Source: Pelargonium nanum
Lineage: Eukaryota; Streptophyta; Magnoliopsida; Geraniales; Geraniaceae
DNA length: 35,835 nt
Direction: 5' to 3'
Assembly: GCA_036897485.1 (NCBI GenBank)
Contig: JAYMTF010000463.1
Span: 1-35,835 of the forward strand
Shown: positions 10,763-23,136 of the stretch, in pieces
Layout: every line of letters starts with the position of its first letter
Numbering within the stretch: the first letter of the stretch is position 1
Program-made: the position numbers and the translations under genes
Notes under the pieces: model-generated
Told to the model about the DNA's origin: nothing
Databases searched by the model: none
What the model saw: only the letters and a program-made list of their open reading frames with translations

Positions 10763-13700
10763 ATGGATTCCTCCACTGTTCTTCGGTCGTTTCAGCGTAA
10801 GTGTTTTGTGAACATATGCGTATATCTATGGAGGTGTGTGGGTATACATGTGAGGCCTGCTGTTTCTGCGTCAATGCTGTTTGATTTGAGGTTTCTTGCT
10901 TTGATTTTGCTCTTTGTTAGGTTCATTGAGAAATTTGTGAGAATTTTCGGAGTGAGTGAATTAAGTAAGGCTCGAAGTTGTGCGATGCGTGTGTGTTCAT
11001 TGTCTTAATAGTTCGAGCTGTATATTGACTGTTCTCTATCTTTTCACCGTAATTTTCTGTGTGAATGTGTATGTGGATGTGAAGCCTGCTATTCCGCATT
11101 GATGCTACTCGATTTTGTGGTTCGTGCTTGTTTCTTGCTTAAATTTGTATTTCTGTTTGGTTCCTTGGAAAGAAATAGTGAGAAAATTGCGAATGTGGTT
11201 GAAGTTAGGGTTCAGGTGGTGTGATCTGTTTTATATGCTCAGTACCTTGTTCTATGGAACTATCTTGAGCCTAGTGGATCTAATGAAGGCTCCTGAAAAA
11301 TGAAATTGAACATAATTTAAGCTTGATATTGAAGGTTATTCCAGTTCTAGCATTGTTTTGAATCTTTTGATAAACCAAAAGTTTCCTGAAATCAGCCCTG
11401 TTTATTAAGTGGTAGGCATCAACTTGTGTTATTGCTTCGAAGTAACATGTATGTGTGTTTGTGAATATATGGAGCATGATGTTTTGTTAAATCTGTTAAA
11501 TGATACTTGCTTAGTTAATGTTTCTTTAGGATTCTTCAGAAAACAGGGGCCAATTAGAATATGCTAGAGAAGCTAGGGCTCCAGGTGGTATGCTTTATTA
11601 TATATCGATTAACTAGTTGCTTCAAGCTGTCTTCAAGTCACCTGAAAATGAAGTTTACTTGCATTATTAGTTTAATCTCCACTGAAGGTTGATGTTGAAA
11701 GCATGATCCACTTTTCTTTCAAATATTTGATTTTCTTTTTCATAAGTAAACAAAAATGTAGGCAAGAATGTTTTTGAGTTACTATTTTAGTAATTGTTTT
11801 ACTGAAGTTTCTCTGAAGATGCTGCTTAAGTTGTGCGGAGTATTATAATACCTTGCAGCCATCAGTTTGTTGTGTTTTAGTTCTGAAGTTCCCTTACATT
11901 TGTCTGTGAACGGTCATACAAATATTGATTTACATGCATTCTTTGTCAATTTTACGCGCAACTTTCTGGTAGTTATCATAGCTTCAGTTCAATTGATTAT
12001 GTGTGGTGGTGGTAAACTTCAGCTTCAGTAGGCACAGTATCACATGCACGATCGTTGCTTGAGAGGCCTGGTATGCTTACAACCTCAAGGAAATTGTACG
12101 TCCAGGGCTTTGGTGGAAAGCTCATTTCTTCCCCAACAAAGCAAAAGTCGATGATAGTGTCATGTCTCAAAACATCTGAAAGTACTAAAACAACTGATTC
12201 CAGTGGTAAGTTTGTTTGAATTTTGGGTTTGTGAGATGTTGCATTACATTGGATTGCCCACTGGATTGTGTTTGTTCACATGTCTCTGTTCTGGTTCTAT
12301 CAAAGATTAGCTAAAAGAATTTTAAGAGTATTTAGATGTTTATACATTTAAAGATGCAAATCATGCATGTGTCTCCATTAACATTAGCATGCTCCAGAAA
12401 ATGGCTATGAAAATGATGATTCTGTATTGTTCTATGGCACATATGAGTGTATCAACTAATTTGATGTATCGATATACAGAAAGCTATGACAAACAATGAA
12501 ATGTTACTTCTTTTCAAAAAAAAAAAAAAAAATTGAACCTATTTGTGTACATATAACATATTATCTAGGTTTGCACCAACTTGATAACTATGATGGATTA
12601 ATTTATCAGATAATGTTCCACGAGGCTCATTGGAGAAGAACTCTCTGCAGAATGCAACTTTTCCTACTGGATTTGAGGTGACTTAATCTCGTTCTTGCAC
12701 TCTATTCATGTACAAATACTAGTCAGTGAGAAATTTACTCAAACGACCATATGGTATTCAAGTTTAAATTGAATCACATTCACTCTTTTAAACTTATATT
12801 TATAATCCTTAAAAATTTCGGTGACAAGCTTCAAGTCAAGACATTCTCGTTGCCACTTCTAGATTTGGATTAAACCCACCATCTGTTTACTCACGTCATG
12901 CCGTGATGATATATGAATAATGAAAATCAATTGCTTATAAGGTTATCAAGGTTCACAATTGATTTAACAAACAGAGTATCTCATATGTGTTATGTGATCT
13001 ATTGAAAGCCAATCCTTGCATATAGTTGGCACTTTGAGGACATGCTTAAGAAATGTTAATGGTTCTTTGTCAATTTGTTTGACTTGTTCACATTTATATT
13101 TTTGACTATTCCTGTAGAACAGCTCACTTTGTTTTGATTTTCGTTGAACATGCCCCTTGTTGCAACTACATTGTATTGGAGTTGTTGCATCTTATTTCAT
13201 CTGTTTAAAACCTAACTGCATGATAACTGTTTTCAAATAACTAGGCACTGGTACTAGAAGTTTGTGATGAGACAGAGATTGCTGAGCTGAAATTGAAGGT
13301 AACATCTACACCACCCTAGTTTAGCAACGGGGCAACCTTTTACTTGCAAAATTTACTTAAAAGGCACTTGGTATTGTAAAAATAAATGTTGGCGTACAAG
13401 TTAGTTTTGAAGTGTTGTTGTATTGTTGTCGATTCAATATGTAAACATTATAAATGTTTGATATTCTTCACAAAAAATGGTAGCATGCAGCAGTCATGCC
13501 TTTGGGGCCAAAAATGAATGAATGTGGTCTTATGTGCAGTGACTTGTCTATTATATGTGCACCACAGATCATAATCTATGGGATCCAGTGCAACTCGGTC
13601 TCTTGTTCATATGGATTTCGTTGCGCAGTTGACATGTATTGTAAATGCAAGGATATATCCTATGATTTTATAAACATGATGGTAGTTTTAGTTGTATAAA

Positions 13701-15929
13701 TAAAGTTATTTAGTAAGTAGGGGTTCAGACATTTAACTTTTTTTATGAGCGGTTGAGGCATTTAATGAACAAACTGCAAATAGATTAATATATGTTAATT
13801 ATTGACTGTGACTTGTTATTTTGTGATAGATTGGGGACTTTGAAATGCATATGAAACGGAATATTGAAGCCAAAAAAGCTCCTGTGTCCTTTGTTCCACC
13901 TCCAGTAGCACCTCCCACCCCAAGTAAACCCACGACTGAATCAATTCCTGACAAGAAACCATCATCACCACCAAAGCCTTCTTCTGCATCAATGAATCCC
14001 TTTAAAGATGCCGTTGAAGAGAAACCACGAAAATTACTAGCCTTGGAAGCTTCTGGCGCTACTGGATATGTTTTTGTAGATTCTCCAGCGGTAGGTTTAC
14101 CTTTTTAGTGAAAGCCCCTTTCCACTTAGTCCCAAACTATGCATACAAGATAGTTTCTCAAATCTGTGTCTTTTATCCCAGGTTGGAACATTCCGAAGAG
14201 GGAGATTAGTGAAGGGAAGAATGTTCCCTCCCGTTCGTAAAGAGGTATCTGCTACCCTTTAAGTCTTAACGTTTTGCTAACTCTGATTATATTTTGAAGT
14301 ACATCAGTAAAATCAATCAGTGATCATTTCTGCAAGATTTTAAGTCTAGCTTTTATCAGCAATTGAGACAATATTGTGAAACTAATATTCTAAATACTTC
14401 AACCAAAAGTTGGTGTATCTACAAACAGATTAATGCTTATGGTTACATGCAAGTTGGCAATTTTCAAGTGGAATGCAAACATGAAGATTTTGGCTCTAAA
14501 AAAGTAGTTTTTTTATGATCCATTGCATCTTTTGCATGTAAAGGCTGGCATATGTTTAGTTTTTATACGTTTAGCTGATCATCCTTTTTATACATCTGTG
14601 GGAAAGAAATCAATGTAAAAACTTTTGTTAATAATATCTGTCTTGCTGTTCTGATTACACTGTTATTGTCGATGCCATTACTTCTCTAATTTAAGAAAAT
14701 GATATGGCTACATAATGCTTGAAACGACCTCTGTTTTTCATAATCCTGAAAATTTACAACTTACCTACACAGGGTGATTTAGTTAAAGAAGGACAAGTCA
14801 TAGGATATGTGGATCGTTTTGGTACTCAGATTGCTGTGAGGGTGAGTCTTATTTCACATCTTCAACTGTGCCTATGCTTTTAATATGTGCTTCTAATTAA
14901 TGACTGTTTATTATTGATACTGTGAGCAGTCAGATAAGGCTGGAGAGATCTTAAAGTTTCTATATGATGAAGGAGGTAAAATCTCTTGCTTCATTACCTT
15001 CATATTCATGATATTACCCTCTTGAACACTAGCCATATGCTATTATGCAATCTAATGTCTGGTAGTGGTAACAGTCAAAATATATTACAGAGAAAATAAA
15101 AACAATTGATCAAATGTTTTTTTTTTTTTGTCTATTATATCTGAATTCATGCCATTTTGTGTGATGAATTCAAAAAAGGAATTTACTCTCTTTGTCACAA
15201 AATGATTGTCCTTTTTCCCTTTTTTAAGAAGTTAGTTATGCATGAATTGTCAATAGTTCCTTATAATAAGTTAGTATTCTTTAAGTTTGTTATAAGACAA
15301 GAGCATGATTCATGAGGATACAAAAGTAAATATACCGCACTAATTGACTTCTTAATTGTTCTGAAAATAGAAACAAGACACTCATTTTCGGACAGAGGGA
15401 GTATTAGTTAATTAATCTTTACTTTTTGGTAGTGGTGGTGTAAAGGAAGCTATGGATCTATATGTAGATCTTTCATGCATGGCATTTGGGAACTCCAAAT
15501 CAGTCATTTTAATAATACAATGCAGAACTGTAAGAGTTGAGGCAATAAACTCACATACCATGATTTGAATTCATATTCTTGCTATTATTCTACAATTTCA
15601 TGTTCATCCAAACATCCCTATGCTATTTTCTAGTTTGTTTTAGTGAATTCAAGTATTGTAGCGTTTTTTTATAGTTTTCCAAAAAAAAATGGAATTTTTA
15701 CACTATTGTTTTGTTCGTGTGCCTTTTATTTAGGAACTCTGATAATACATCAATTTTCTTGTGCTTTCGGGAATATTGTAGATGCATTGGTCTATGAGTC
15801 TCTTATTAGCAGAGCACTAAAATTTGTTTAGCCATCTCAATATTTGGAATCAACTATTTCATTCTTACAGATGCTGTTGGTTATGGAGACCATATCATTG
15901 CTGTCTTTCCATCATTCAGTATGAAATGA
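10763..15929 (+). CDS. BADC: BADC-type biotin/lipoyl attachment domain-containing protein
   Basis: Ten exons: 10763-10796, 11540-11584, 12023-12205, 12610-12677, 13245-13298, 13830-14090, 14182-14244, 14773-14841, 14930-14975, 15871-15929; 293 residues, all phases consistent. Exon 2 is the least certain. In the family, BADC proteins are plastid relatives of the biotin carboxyl carrier subunit of heteromeric acetyl-CoA carboxylase; they occupy its place without carrying biotin and so lower fatty-acid synthesis. Visible here: a transit-peptide-like N-terminus beginning MDSSTVLRSF, a KSMIVSCLKTSES segment near the likely processing site, FEALVLEVCDETEIAELKLK with GDFEMHMKR (a carrier-protein N-domain helix), a Pro-rich hinge at about 142-175, LLALEASGATGYVFVDSPAVG, then the lipoyl-like domain to the end (GDLVKEGQVIGYV through AVGYGDHIIAVFPSF). 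The hairpin that holds the biotinyl Lys in true carriers reads GYVDRFGTQ (247-255) and has no Lys. It is convergent with the kelch gene downstream. Confidence 0.88.
15186..15401. mobile_element. Stowaway MITE in BADC intron 9
   Basis: A 216-bp element lies between two TA dinucleotides (15184-15185 and 15402-15403), the usual Tc1/mariner target duplication. The left end reads CTCTCTTTGTCACAAAATGA; the right end on the other strand reads CTCCCTCTGTCCGAAAATGA, close to the general Stowaway terminus. The interior is AT-rich and noncoding. It lies between the exon ending 14975 and the exon starting 15871, so it does not touch the coding sequence. Confidence 0.8.
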
Positions 15930-16972
15930 TCTCATTTCCATCTCGATCTCCTCCCGTAGAGTGGTTTAAGAGGTAGCAAGCTCTAAGGTTTGCAATTCGT
16001 TTCACGAAAGTCTTGTTTGTTGTTTTCAATCTTCTGTCTGTGGCCTCTTTGCATGGACCAACACAGCTGTTGGGGGGTGATATGTACTTTGTGATTTCTG
16101 GTCAGTTAAATTGACTGTAAATCCAAGAATAATTGATCGAGCGGATTACAAGAGATTTATCATCATGCATTGGACATTAATTTTGTACCCTATTTAAGCT
16201 ATAGATGCTTATTGTTATTATGTAATTTGACAATTTCTTAGCTGGGAGGAAGGAAGGAATGGATGTTTGAATCTTATATTATTAACTGGCAGTCAAACAT
16301 TTTACGAAGACATTTATTAGGAGTCTTGTGAACCCAATTGTCGTTCAGTGGGCCATCATTGAGCCGACAAGGTATAACTAGCAAAAGTGGCCTGACTAGA
16401 CCCTGTTTATTTGCACTGCCTATTTGCAGAAGCAACATGCTCGACTTTGGGCCCAAATGAGCACAAATACTCTGCACCTGCTTTGTGTGACCTTATTGGG
16501 CCGGCGAAACACAATAGTTTAAATGCTTGGACCTTAAATGGTTCCCAAGAATCTGGACATAGCTTGGTGTAAACTCCAATCATAGATCGCTTCTACTTGC
16601 TATAAGCCCATAAGGGCTCTTATGATATGCACAAATAAAGCCAAGTTAGGCCTATTAGGCCCATGCTGTTGTCTCTTGTGGGCTAGCTATTAACTTCCCT
16701 GAAAATGCAACTTAACTATGATTGCAAAAAACAGCAAAGGAAAATAGGATATGACACAGTTTTCAAACAGAACCAAGCACTTAGTTTCAATATTCACAGT
16801 GCTAGAAGATTATCTAGGTTAGGTGGTGACAGTATATGAACATAGAGACACGCCATCAGCATGAAAATTACAGTTCTTAAAACAACATTCACATATTAAG
16901 TAGGTAGTGATAATATATTAACACAAGGACACATCTGGACAATATTTTGTTGCCTAACAAATTCTTTGCATC
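15930..16972. other. Convergent intergenic region between BADC and the DCD-kelch gene
   Basis: This holds the 3' UTR of the BADC-like gene (roughly the first 250-300 bases) and, from the right, the 3' UTR of the DCD-kelch gene. No gene or clear repeat is seen between them. A short minus-strand frame at 16274-16477 lacks any recognisable product. Confidence 0.6.
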
Positions 16973-19900
16973 TCACCGAGCAATGGCGGAGAAGAAGCCT
17001 CTCTTCCCAAGTGCTTTCAGGTTAGTCACTTGCCAGCCATGACCATCTTTGTAAGTTTCAACCTGTTGTTGAAACAAAATTTAGGAGCTGTTAGTTACGA
17101 GTAATATGCCCGCAAGACAAACTTAAAAATCAAACGATAAAAAATAAAAGCGTAATTACAGCATCTAGAATCTCGTCATTCTTGCTCAAGCCTCCAATTA
17201 CATAGATCGTATCCCTGATCACAACAGCGCCAGAATATCCCCTCGAGTGGTTCATGGGTTCTCCCATCGTCCACGAACCTAAGCGAGGATCAAAAACCTC
17301 CACTGTTGGAACCATTGTAGTTCCATTGTAGCCACCCAAGGCATATCTGTTAGAAAAAAGTTGTTATTTCACGGCTTGTTCTATATCAAAAGATCTTATG
17401 CGTGATGCGACAAAGTTGAGAAAACTCACAGTTTTTCGTTCAGGACAGCTAAAGAATGACAGCCTCGTTTTGAGGTCATGCTTGCGAGTCTCTTCCAAGA
17501 ATACTCTCGAGGATCAAATCTTTCAAAAGATCTGTGATGATTGAAAGCAAGCGTCAGACAGATTTCATTAGTTCTGAAAATAAAGGAAGCGTGAATTGAC
17601 AAGCTTGCAAAATGACACGGGAAAACTAATTGAGATGCACCAAAAGGAAACTATTCGAAAAATGTTTTACGTAAAGGAACATATAAAAACCTTTTCAAGA
17701 GCATGTTTTATGTAGATAAATACAGTAAACTTTCCCCAAGAAACTTACTTATGAAAAAGAAGATTATCCTACATCAATTTATGGAAAATTAGTTTCTGGA
17801 CAAAGCTGCATTACATTGCAAAAGTTTGAAAGATGCAAAACCAGAGTATATTATTAGGATATAAAAATGCCTGATTTTTATGTAAACATATAAAAGCTCA
17901 TTCTGTTAATAGATCCGAGCAATGCAGCCTCCTGTCAACTACAAGACTCGGTTAATTAGTGACAATTCACTGCATCAATTACTAACGAAGCAAGTGACAC
18001 CAGTTTTTTAATCTATTGATAAATCTAAGAAACAAACTTAAGCAAAGGACAGACAACAGAAGTCGGAATTCACAATAACAGGTAGAATATCTGAGGACTC
18101 TATGGAGCTGATCTCATCTAGCATCTGACAATAACAAAGATCACATGTACAAGGTAGAAAAACACGCAGGAGACCAATACCATAATTAAAACAAGGGACT
18201 AAACCATTCCAAATGTAACCCCACTTTCTTGTTTAAACAACCACAGGAGTTTAAACAAGAACTAGTTTTCACACACACACACACACATAATAGAGTAAAG
18301 AAGCTAAAAATTAATTTCAAGTTGCCACAAGATTGTTGCAACTCATGCACCAAATATATGATAAAACAAAGAGAGAATGACATGAATATTCCTTCAAATT
18401 ATTATGTATGATTATAATATAGCAACTCATGCACCAAATATAAGATAAAACAAAGAACGAAAATGATATCTTACTTCAAATAATCATTTCCATCGTATCC
18501 ACCGGCAACATAGAGGATGCCATTCATTTCAGCAGCAGCTGGAGCAAACCGCTGATAGAAGAAAAGGGAGAGTATGCTAGTGAGTTTAATTCTTACATAT
18601 AATGAAGCTCCTTTAGTGACTTAAATATTTCAAAATTCTTTGAAAATAGATGTGAGTTTTAAGATATTAACATGATTTTTTCATCTCATACAAGTCCTGG
18701 ATCTAAAAAAAATAGAACAGTCACATGCCAATTTCGGAGGTGAGTATACTCCTTTTCGAAATATAAATTATTCAAAATGCATGGAAATAAACCTCCAAGG
18801 GAATCCTGGGGATATTAGGATTATGGGTCCTAAATTATGCATTTTATGTCGTACATAACCTATCTTTAAAATAACTTTTTCATATCTCTAACTAATTGCA
18901 ATTTGCAAACAACCAGACAGTGGTGCCATAACCCAACATCTAGTGGTACCTTGTGCTTCATTGAGGTAGTAGGTATCCATCTTCCAACATCTAAATCAAA
19001 CATTTCCACCTCGGACAAAGATTGAATCCCATCTCCACCTCCGATTGCAAAAATCTTGTCATCCAGAGCAATTCCAGCTAAGCTTCCCTTTCCTCGATTC
19101 AGTGACGGACGACTATTCCACTGATTAGTTACCAAGTTGTATGATTCGACTTCACATAAAGGAATCAAAATGTCATTTTGGAAAGAAATAAATTGGATAG
19201 GATGAAAATTCAAACAGAACAAAGTCATAATTATTACCTGAGTTGTACCAAACGTTACCACATACCCCACCAAAAATGTAAAGTTCATCATTTAACTTTG
19301 CTGCTGCAGCATATGTATGCACAGAACTCATTGGATTGAGAGAGTTAACAGAATCTGAAGAAGGGTAATAGGCATCCAAAGCTGATAACCAGGAAGACCC
19401 ATCAAATCCTCCAACTACAAGTATCGCCTCATCAAGTTCACTGGTTGACTCGGTCATTTTCAAGCAATTTTTCATCTTTTGAATTTCTAATCTTGAATCA
19501 GCCTAAATTTCGAAGTAAATGTATCATTAAGACAAACTCTATAATTTTACAAAATTAAATACATTTGAAATAGGATTATAATCAATGGGGGAAAAAAACC
19601 TATGTATATGCACCAAAAGATATCAAATTTACAGCTACTGGAAAAACTAATAAAATAGTAATGCAGAAAATTGGTCTTGTGCTAGCACTTCACGCCTTCA
19701 CAGAAAAAATATACCAACAAACAGAAGTACACAAAACTAACATGTAAACTAAAATAGTACGTCAAGCAATCATACCAGCTCCTGCTCCAAAAAACTGATT
19801 TTCTGAACTTGTTCCAGCTGAGAAGATTTCAACTCCTTAACTTCTTCTACTAGCTTTATCAAGAAATGTGAAGTATGATTAATAGAAAATAAATAATTAA

Positions 19901-21934
19901 AGAGAACTCACATGCAAATGTATTAAAGTGTCAATGACAGTGGAAAGTTTTAATACCTTAACAAAAATATTTTGTAGATCAGAAGGCTTCATTTCAGAAC
20001 CCAGTACTGCTTCTGACAAACATATATCTGCTACCTGCACTTCACAGCATTCCCCTGGATTATCCTCTGATGTAGTCTCACTAGCCACAGTAGATTCACC
20101 ACTTGTTTTATAGTCTGCACATTCTTTCTGATGAATACAAAGTTCATCCTCACATACATTTATTGCACTCCCACTGTCTCTGAAAGCAGCAGCTTCAGAA
20201 GGGTGATTATGTCTACTGACATTAGGAGCAAGACAAGGGGAATTCATCACTGCCTTTTCTGTTTTAAAACCTTGACCTTCACAATAATTTCCCAAAGCTT
20301 CCTCGGCTGCAGGGGTTTCTAAAAGCTGATTTTCTCCATCTAAACAAGTTGGAACCTGTGAAGATTCCCATTCCATGTTACACTGATCTATATCAGTAAA
20401 GTTTACCTCTGATTCTGGTGTCTCAAACTTTTCAACTTCACCACTGGCTATAGAAGTTGATTCAGTTTTGAATAAAGATATAAAACTTTTCTGTGGAAGG
20501 GAACTTTTCATGCTTTCCACAAAAGAGGCGTATGTCTGTTCATCATTTCCTTGCTCATGCAAAACCTTGTTATAATTTTCCTCTGAACCCCTGATTGTAT
20601 CTCCAATTAGCTGACTTTCTCTGACCAAACCAGGCTCATCATCCCAAGAACCCCATACCATGTTGGACTGATCTGAATGCCCTAGAGAAGAGTAATTCTG
20701 TTCATGATTTAAATGCTTATGTGCAACCACACAATTTTCCACTGCGCCCTTACTGATAGCAGCACCCAAATCAGGATTATCATCCCAATTATTCCAACCC
20801 ATGTTGGACTGATCCGAATGCATAACAGAAGAGTAAGTTTGTACACGATTTACTTGGCCATAAGCAACCTCATAATTTTCCACTTCATCTTTACTGATTG
20901 TAGCTTCCAGCAGCATACTTTCGGTGCCCAAACCAGAAGCATCATCTACAGAGCCCCATCCTGTGTTGGACTGATCCGAATGCACACCATGAGTACTCAT
21001 ATTTCTCACAACAGAAGAGTAAGAACGTCCACAGCTTGGCTTCGTGTCTGTGACTTCATGATGAACATTTTCTGCTGCTTCATTTTTGTCCGGGGCTACC
21101 AGCATCTGCCTTTTTGAAGTCTTAGCACTGTCACCTTCCGGCCATGAATTTGGAGCAGATGACACTTTGAATAAAGTGCTCCATTTCTCAGAATTATTTG
21201 AAAGGTTATTCCATGATGTGACAGGTGAAGATGAAAACAAAGAGATCAATTTCTCTGTTTGGCCACGATCAAGTTCAAACCAAAAATGCTTTGATTCATA
21301 GTAATTGTCCTCAATAATAGGGCGAAATTGATCTTCTTGCAGGGGTTGGCATTGCACCCTCATTTTTATCCGGACCTATAAACATAAAATAGGAACTAAC
21401 ATGGTTACATCTCATGATAATCAGCAAGTCAACTAAAGTGCTAAACACGGTTATAATGTATTACTTGAGCAGCATATGGGGTATCTGAACCATCTGAGGT
21501 CCAGCCATATCGATTAATGTTCATTTTTCCTGTGCTTGCAGCTTCGAAGATCCCATGAAGTCTTCTGTCACTATAATTGAATAAAAAAAGGGGTAATCCG
21601 GAATCAATGTTCCTGACATATGCATAGTGTGGAGCCGGTAAACCTGTTCAAGTGTGTCAAAGATATTTCAAACCCCTTTAGTAAGATAGGTTCACATAAA
21701 TAATTGCATAAACATTTGAGAGAGAGAGAGAGAGAGAGAGAGATGAAAGATAGCCAACTAACCAAATATTTGCTTAAAGAGGCACTCTTTGATTGTACTG
21801 TGCTTGCATCCAAAGATAACTCCACCAAGATCACTCTTCCTCAAATTCCTAGCTGTCACGCTGCAGTTCGATGTCCAGGAAGGGAGGGATTTTTCTTTCA
21901 GTTGAATTGTCACTTTCTTCTTCCCCTTGCCCAT
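16973..21934 (-). CDS. DCD domain and kelch-repeat protein
   Basis: Ten coding exons in transcript order: 21934-21763, 21643-21465, 21375-19957, 19853-19776, 19502-19238, 19149-18950, 18551-18475, 17531-17430, 17346-17160, 17062-16973; 922 residues, all phases consistent. The start MGKGKKK lies one base into an exon following acceptor TTAACAG. Residues about 34-164 form a plant-specific DCD (Development and Cell Death) domain with GVIFGC, TIKECLFKQIFGLP, FLFNYSDRRLHGIFEA, YGWTSDGS and FWFELDRGQTEKLISLF. A long acidic, Ser-rich linker (about 165-580) contains degenerate internal repeats. A short coiled coil follows near 587-635 (VEEVKELKSSQLEQVQ). Residues about 640-922 hold six kelch blades with paired Gly motifs: VVGGFDG, IFGGVCG, AIGGGDG, VAGGYDG, ALGGYNG and VIGGLSK. 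The layout resembles Arabidopsis At5g01660. DCD proteins are linked to stress and cell-death responses; kelch propellers bind proteins. The partner and exact role cannot be read here. Confidence 0.92.
18270..18287. repeat. CA dinucleotide microsatellite
   Basis: About nine CA units lie in the intron between the kelch exons 18551-18475 and 17531-17430. It is noncoding. Confidence 0.9.
20388..21024 (-). repeat. Degenerate intragenic repeats in the DCD-kelch linker
   Basis: Within the large exon the peptide pattern (S/T/N)YSS, HSDQSN, (G/V)W, (W/V)DD occurs three times. The units start at 21024, 20838 and 20697; DQSN is followed by TGWGSVDD, MGWNNWDD and MVWGSWDD. A partial fourth start TYAS lies at 20535 and a diverged DQCNMEWES near 20385. 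At DNA level, GTTGGACTGATC plus CGAATGC or TGAATGC recurs near 20960, 20802 and 20662. Units are about 47-62 codons long. Confidence 0.8.
21718..21743. repeat. AG/CT dinucleotide microsatellite
   Basis: About thirteen AG units on the plus strand read as CT on the gene's own strand, inside the first coding intron of the DCD-kelch gene. Confidence 0.9.
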
Positions 21935-21935
21935 T

Positions 21936-23136
21936 CTGTTAACACCCACCCCAAAAATAGATATGCAGGAAATTTAAATAGAGAATCACAGAATAAGTAG
22001 GTGAAGTAAAGTAACATGGTTGTGTTTTGTAAGAGGACCATGGCCACCCACCCCAAAAGAAGCAGCGAGAGAAGGAAAAAAGGAGGGAAACACTTATACT
22101 AATTGCGGACACATGGATAAACAATATAAAAACATACTATTATACAAGTAGAAAGTATACTTAATATATTTACAGACGCTAAACAAGAAAAAATCAAATC
22201 ATAACAATTTAAATCTTGTAACAAGACAGTTTCTCAGAACTACGGCAAACAATAATGTTCCAAGATTAAAACAATTTCCTATTAAGTATTGCAGAGTTTC
22301 AGGCAAGCATATCCCATCTCCATACTTAAGAGCCAGACATGAACGATCCAAAAGGAAAATCAGAGTTAATGCATGTACCAACATTATAAGGTTCATTTCT
22401 AAACCAAAAGTATATAATAGCAACTACTTCAGATGTGTTAATTTTTCAAAAGTACATTATTTAGCATCTACTGAATTATAATAGGGGCAGTTAGAACATC
22501 ACTCTTCACCTCCAAAAAATAAATGAGAAATGGTATGCTTTCTTTGCCACACGAAAATTCCAATACCCCTGAAGCATATTAGGTCTATGAATATTTCAAA
22601 ATACACAATGAAAGCATGAATCTGAACAATAGCAGAATCAGGATGCAAAACAGATCATCAAACCGAAACTATGACCCTATAAACCATGATTAGCCTTTAC
22701 TTCGCATGCATATTTGGATCAATTCAGAATAAATTGAAAAATTAAGGACATTTAGAACGAAATTAGTATCTTCAGAGACTACATGGCTTCAAAAGCAAGA
22801 TTAACAAGTGCTCTGCTGACGATCATATAATAAGTTCGCTCTCTGCTCTTTTGTAAAACGATCAAGCTATATTTGCTATCAAAATAAACTAAAACACTTC
22901 AAAATCTCAAATCAACATGAAAACTCAACAGTAAACGAACAGTCTTCTTTTTCTTTCTTTTTAGAGAAAATAGAGTAAATTAACCGTATGTCCGACACAA
23001 AATCACCAATGCAAAGTATCACAGCATCGTCTCTGGCACAATACATTGCATTACAAGTACACAAGTAATCGAGAGTTCGATATCAGAAAAAGAGTTACAG
23101 AAAGGAAAGTGAAGGTGATCATAACAAAAATCTTAC
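21936..23136 (-). other. 5'-UTR intron of the DCD-kelch gene
   Basis: The acceptor GTTAACAG ends at 21936, one base before the A that precedes the start codon. About 1.2 kb upstream on the minus strand, TTCTAC|GTAAGA gives a consensus donor at 23136. The interval has no coding potential. A noncoding first exon from about 23137 to 23300 would complete the transcript. This is inferred from splice signals only. Confidence 0.55.
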
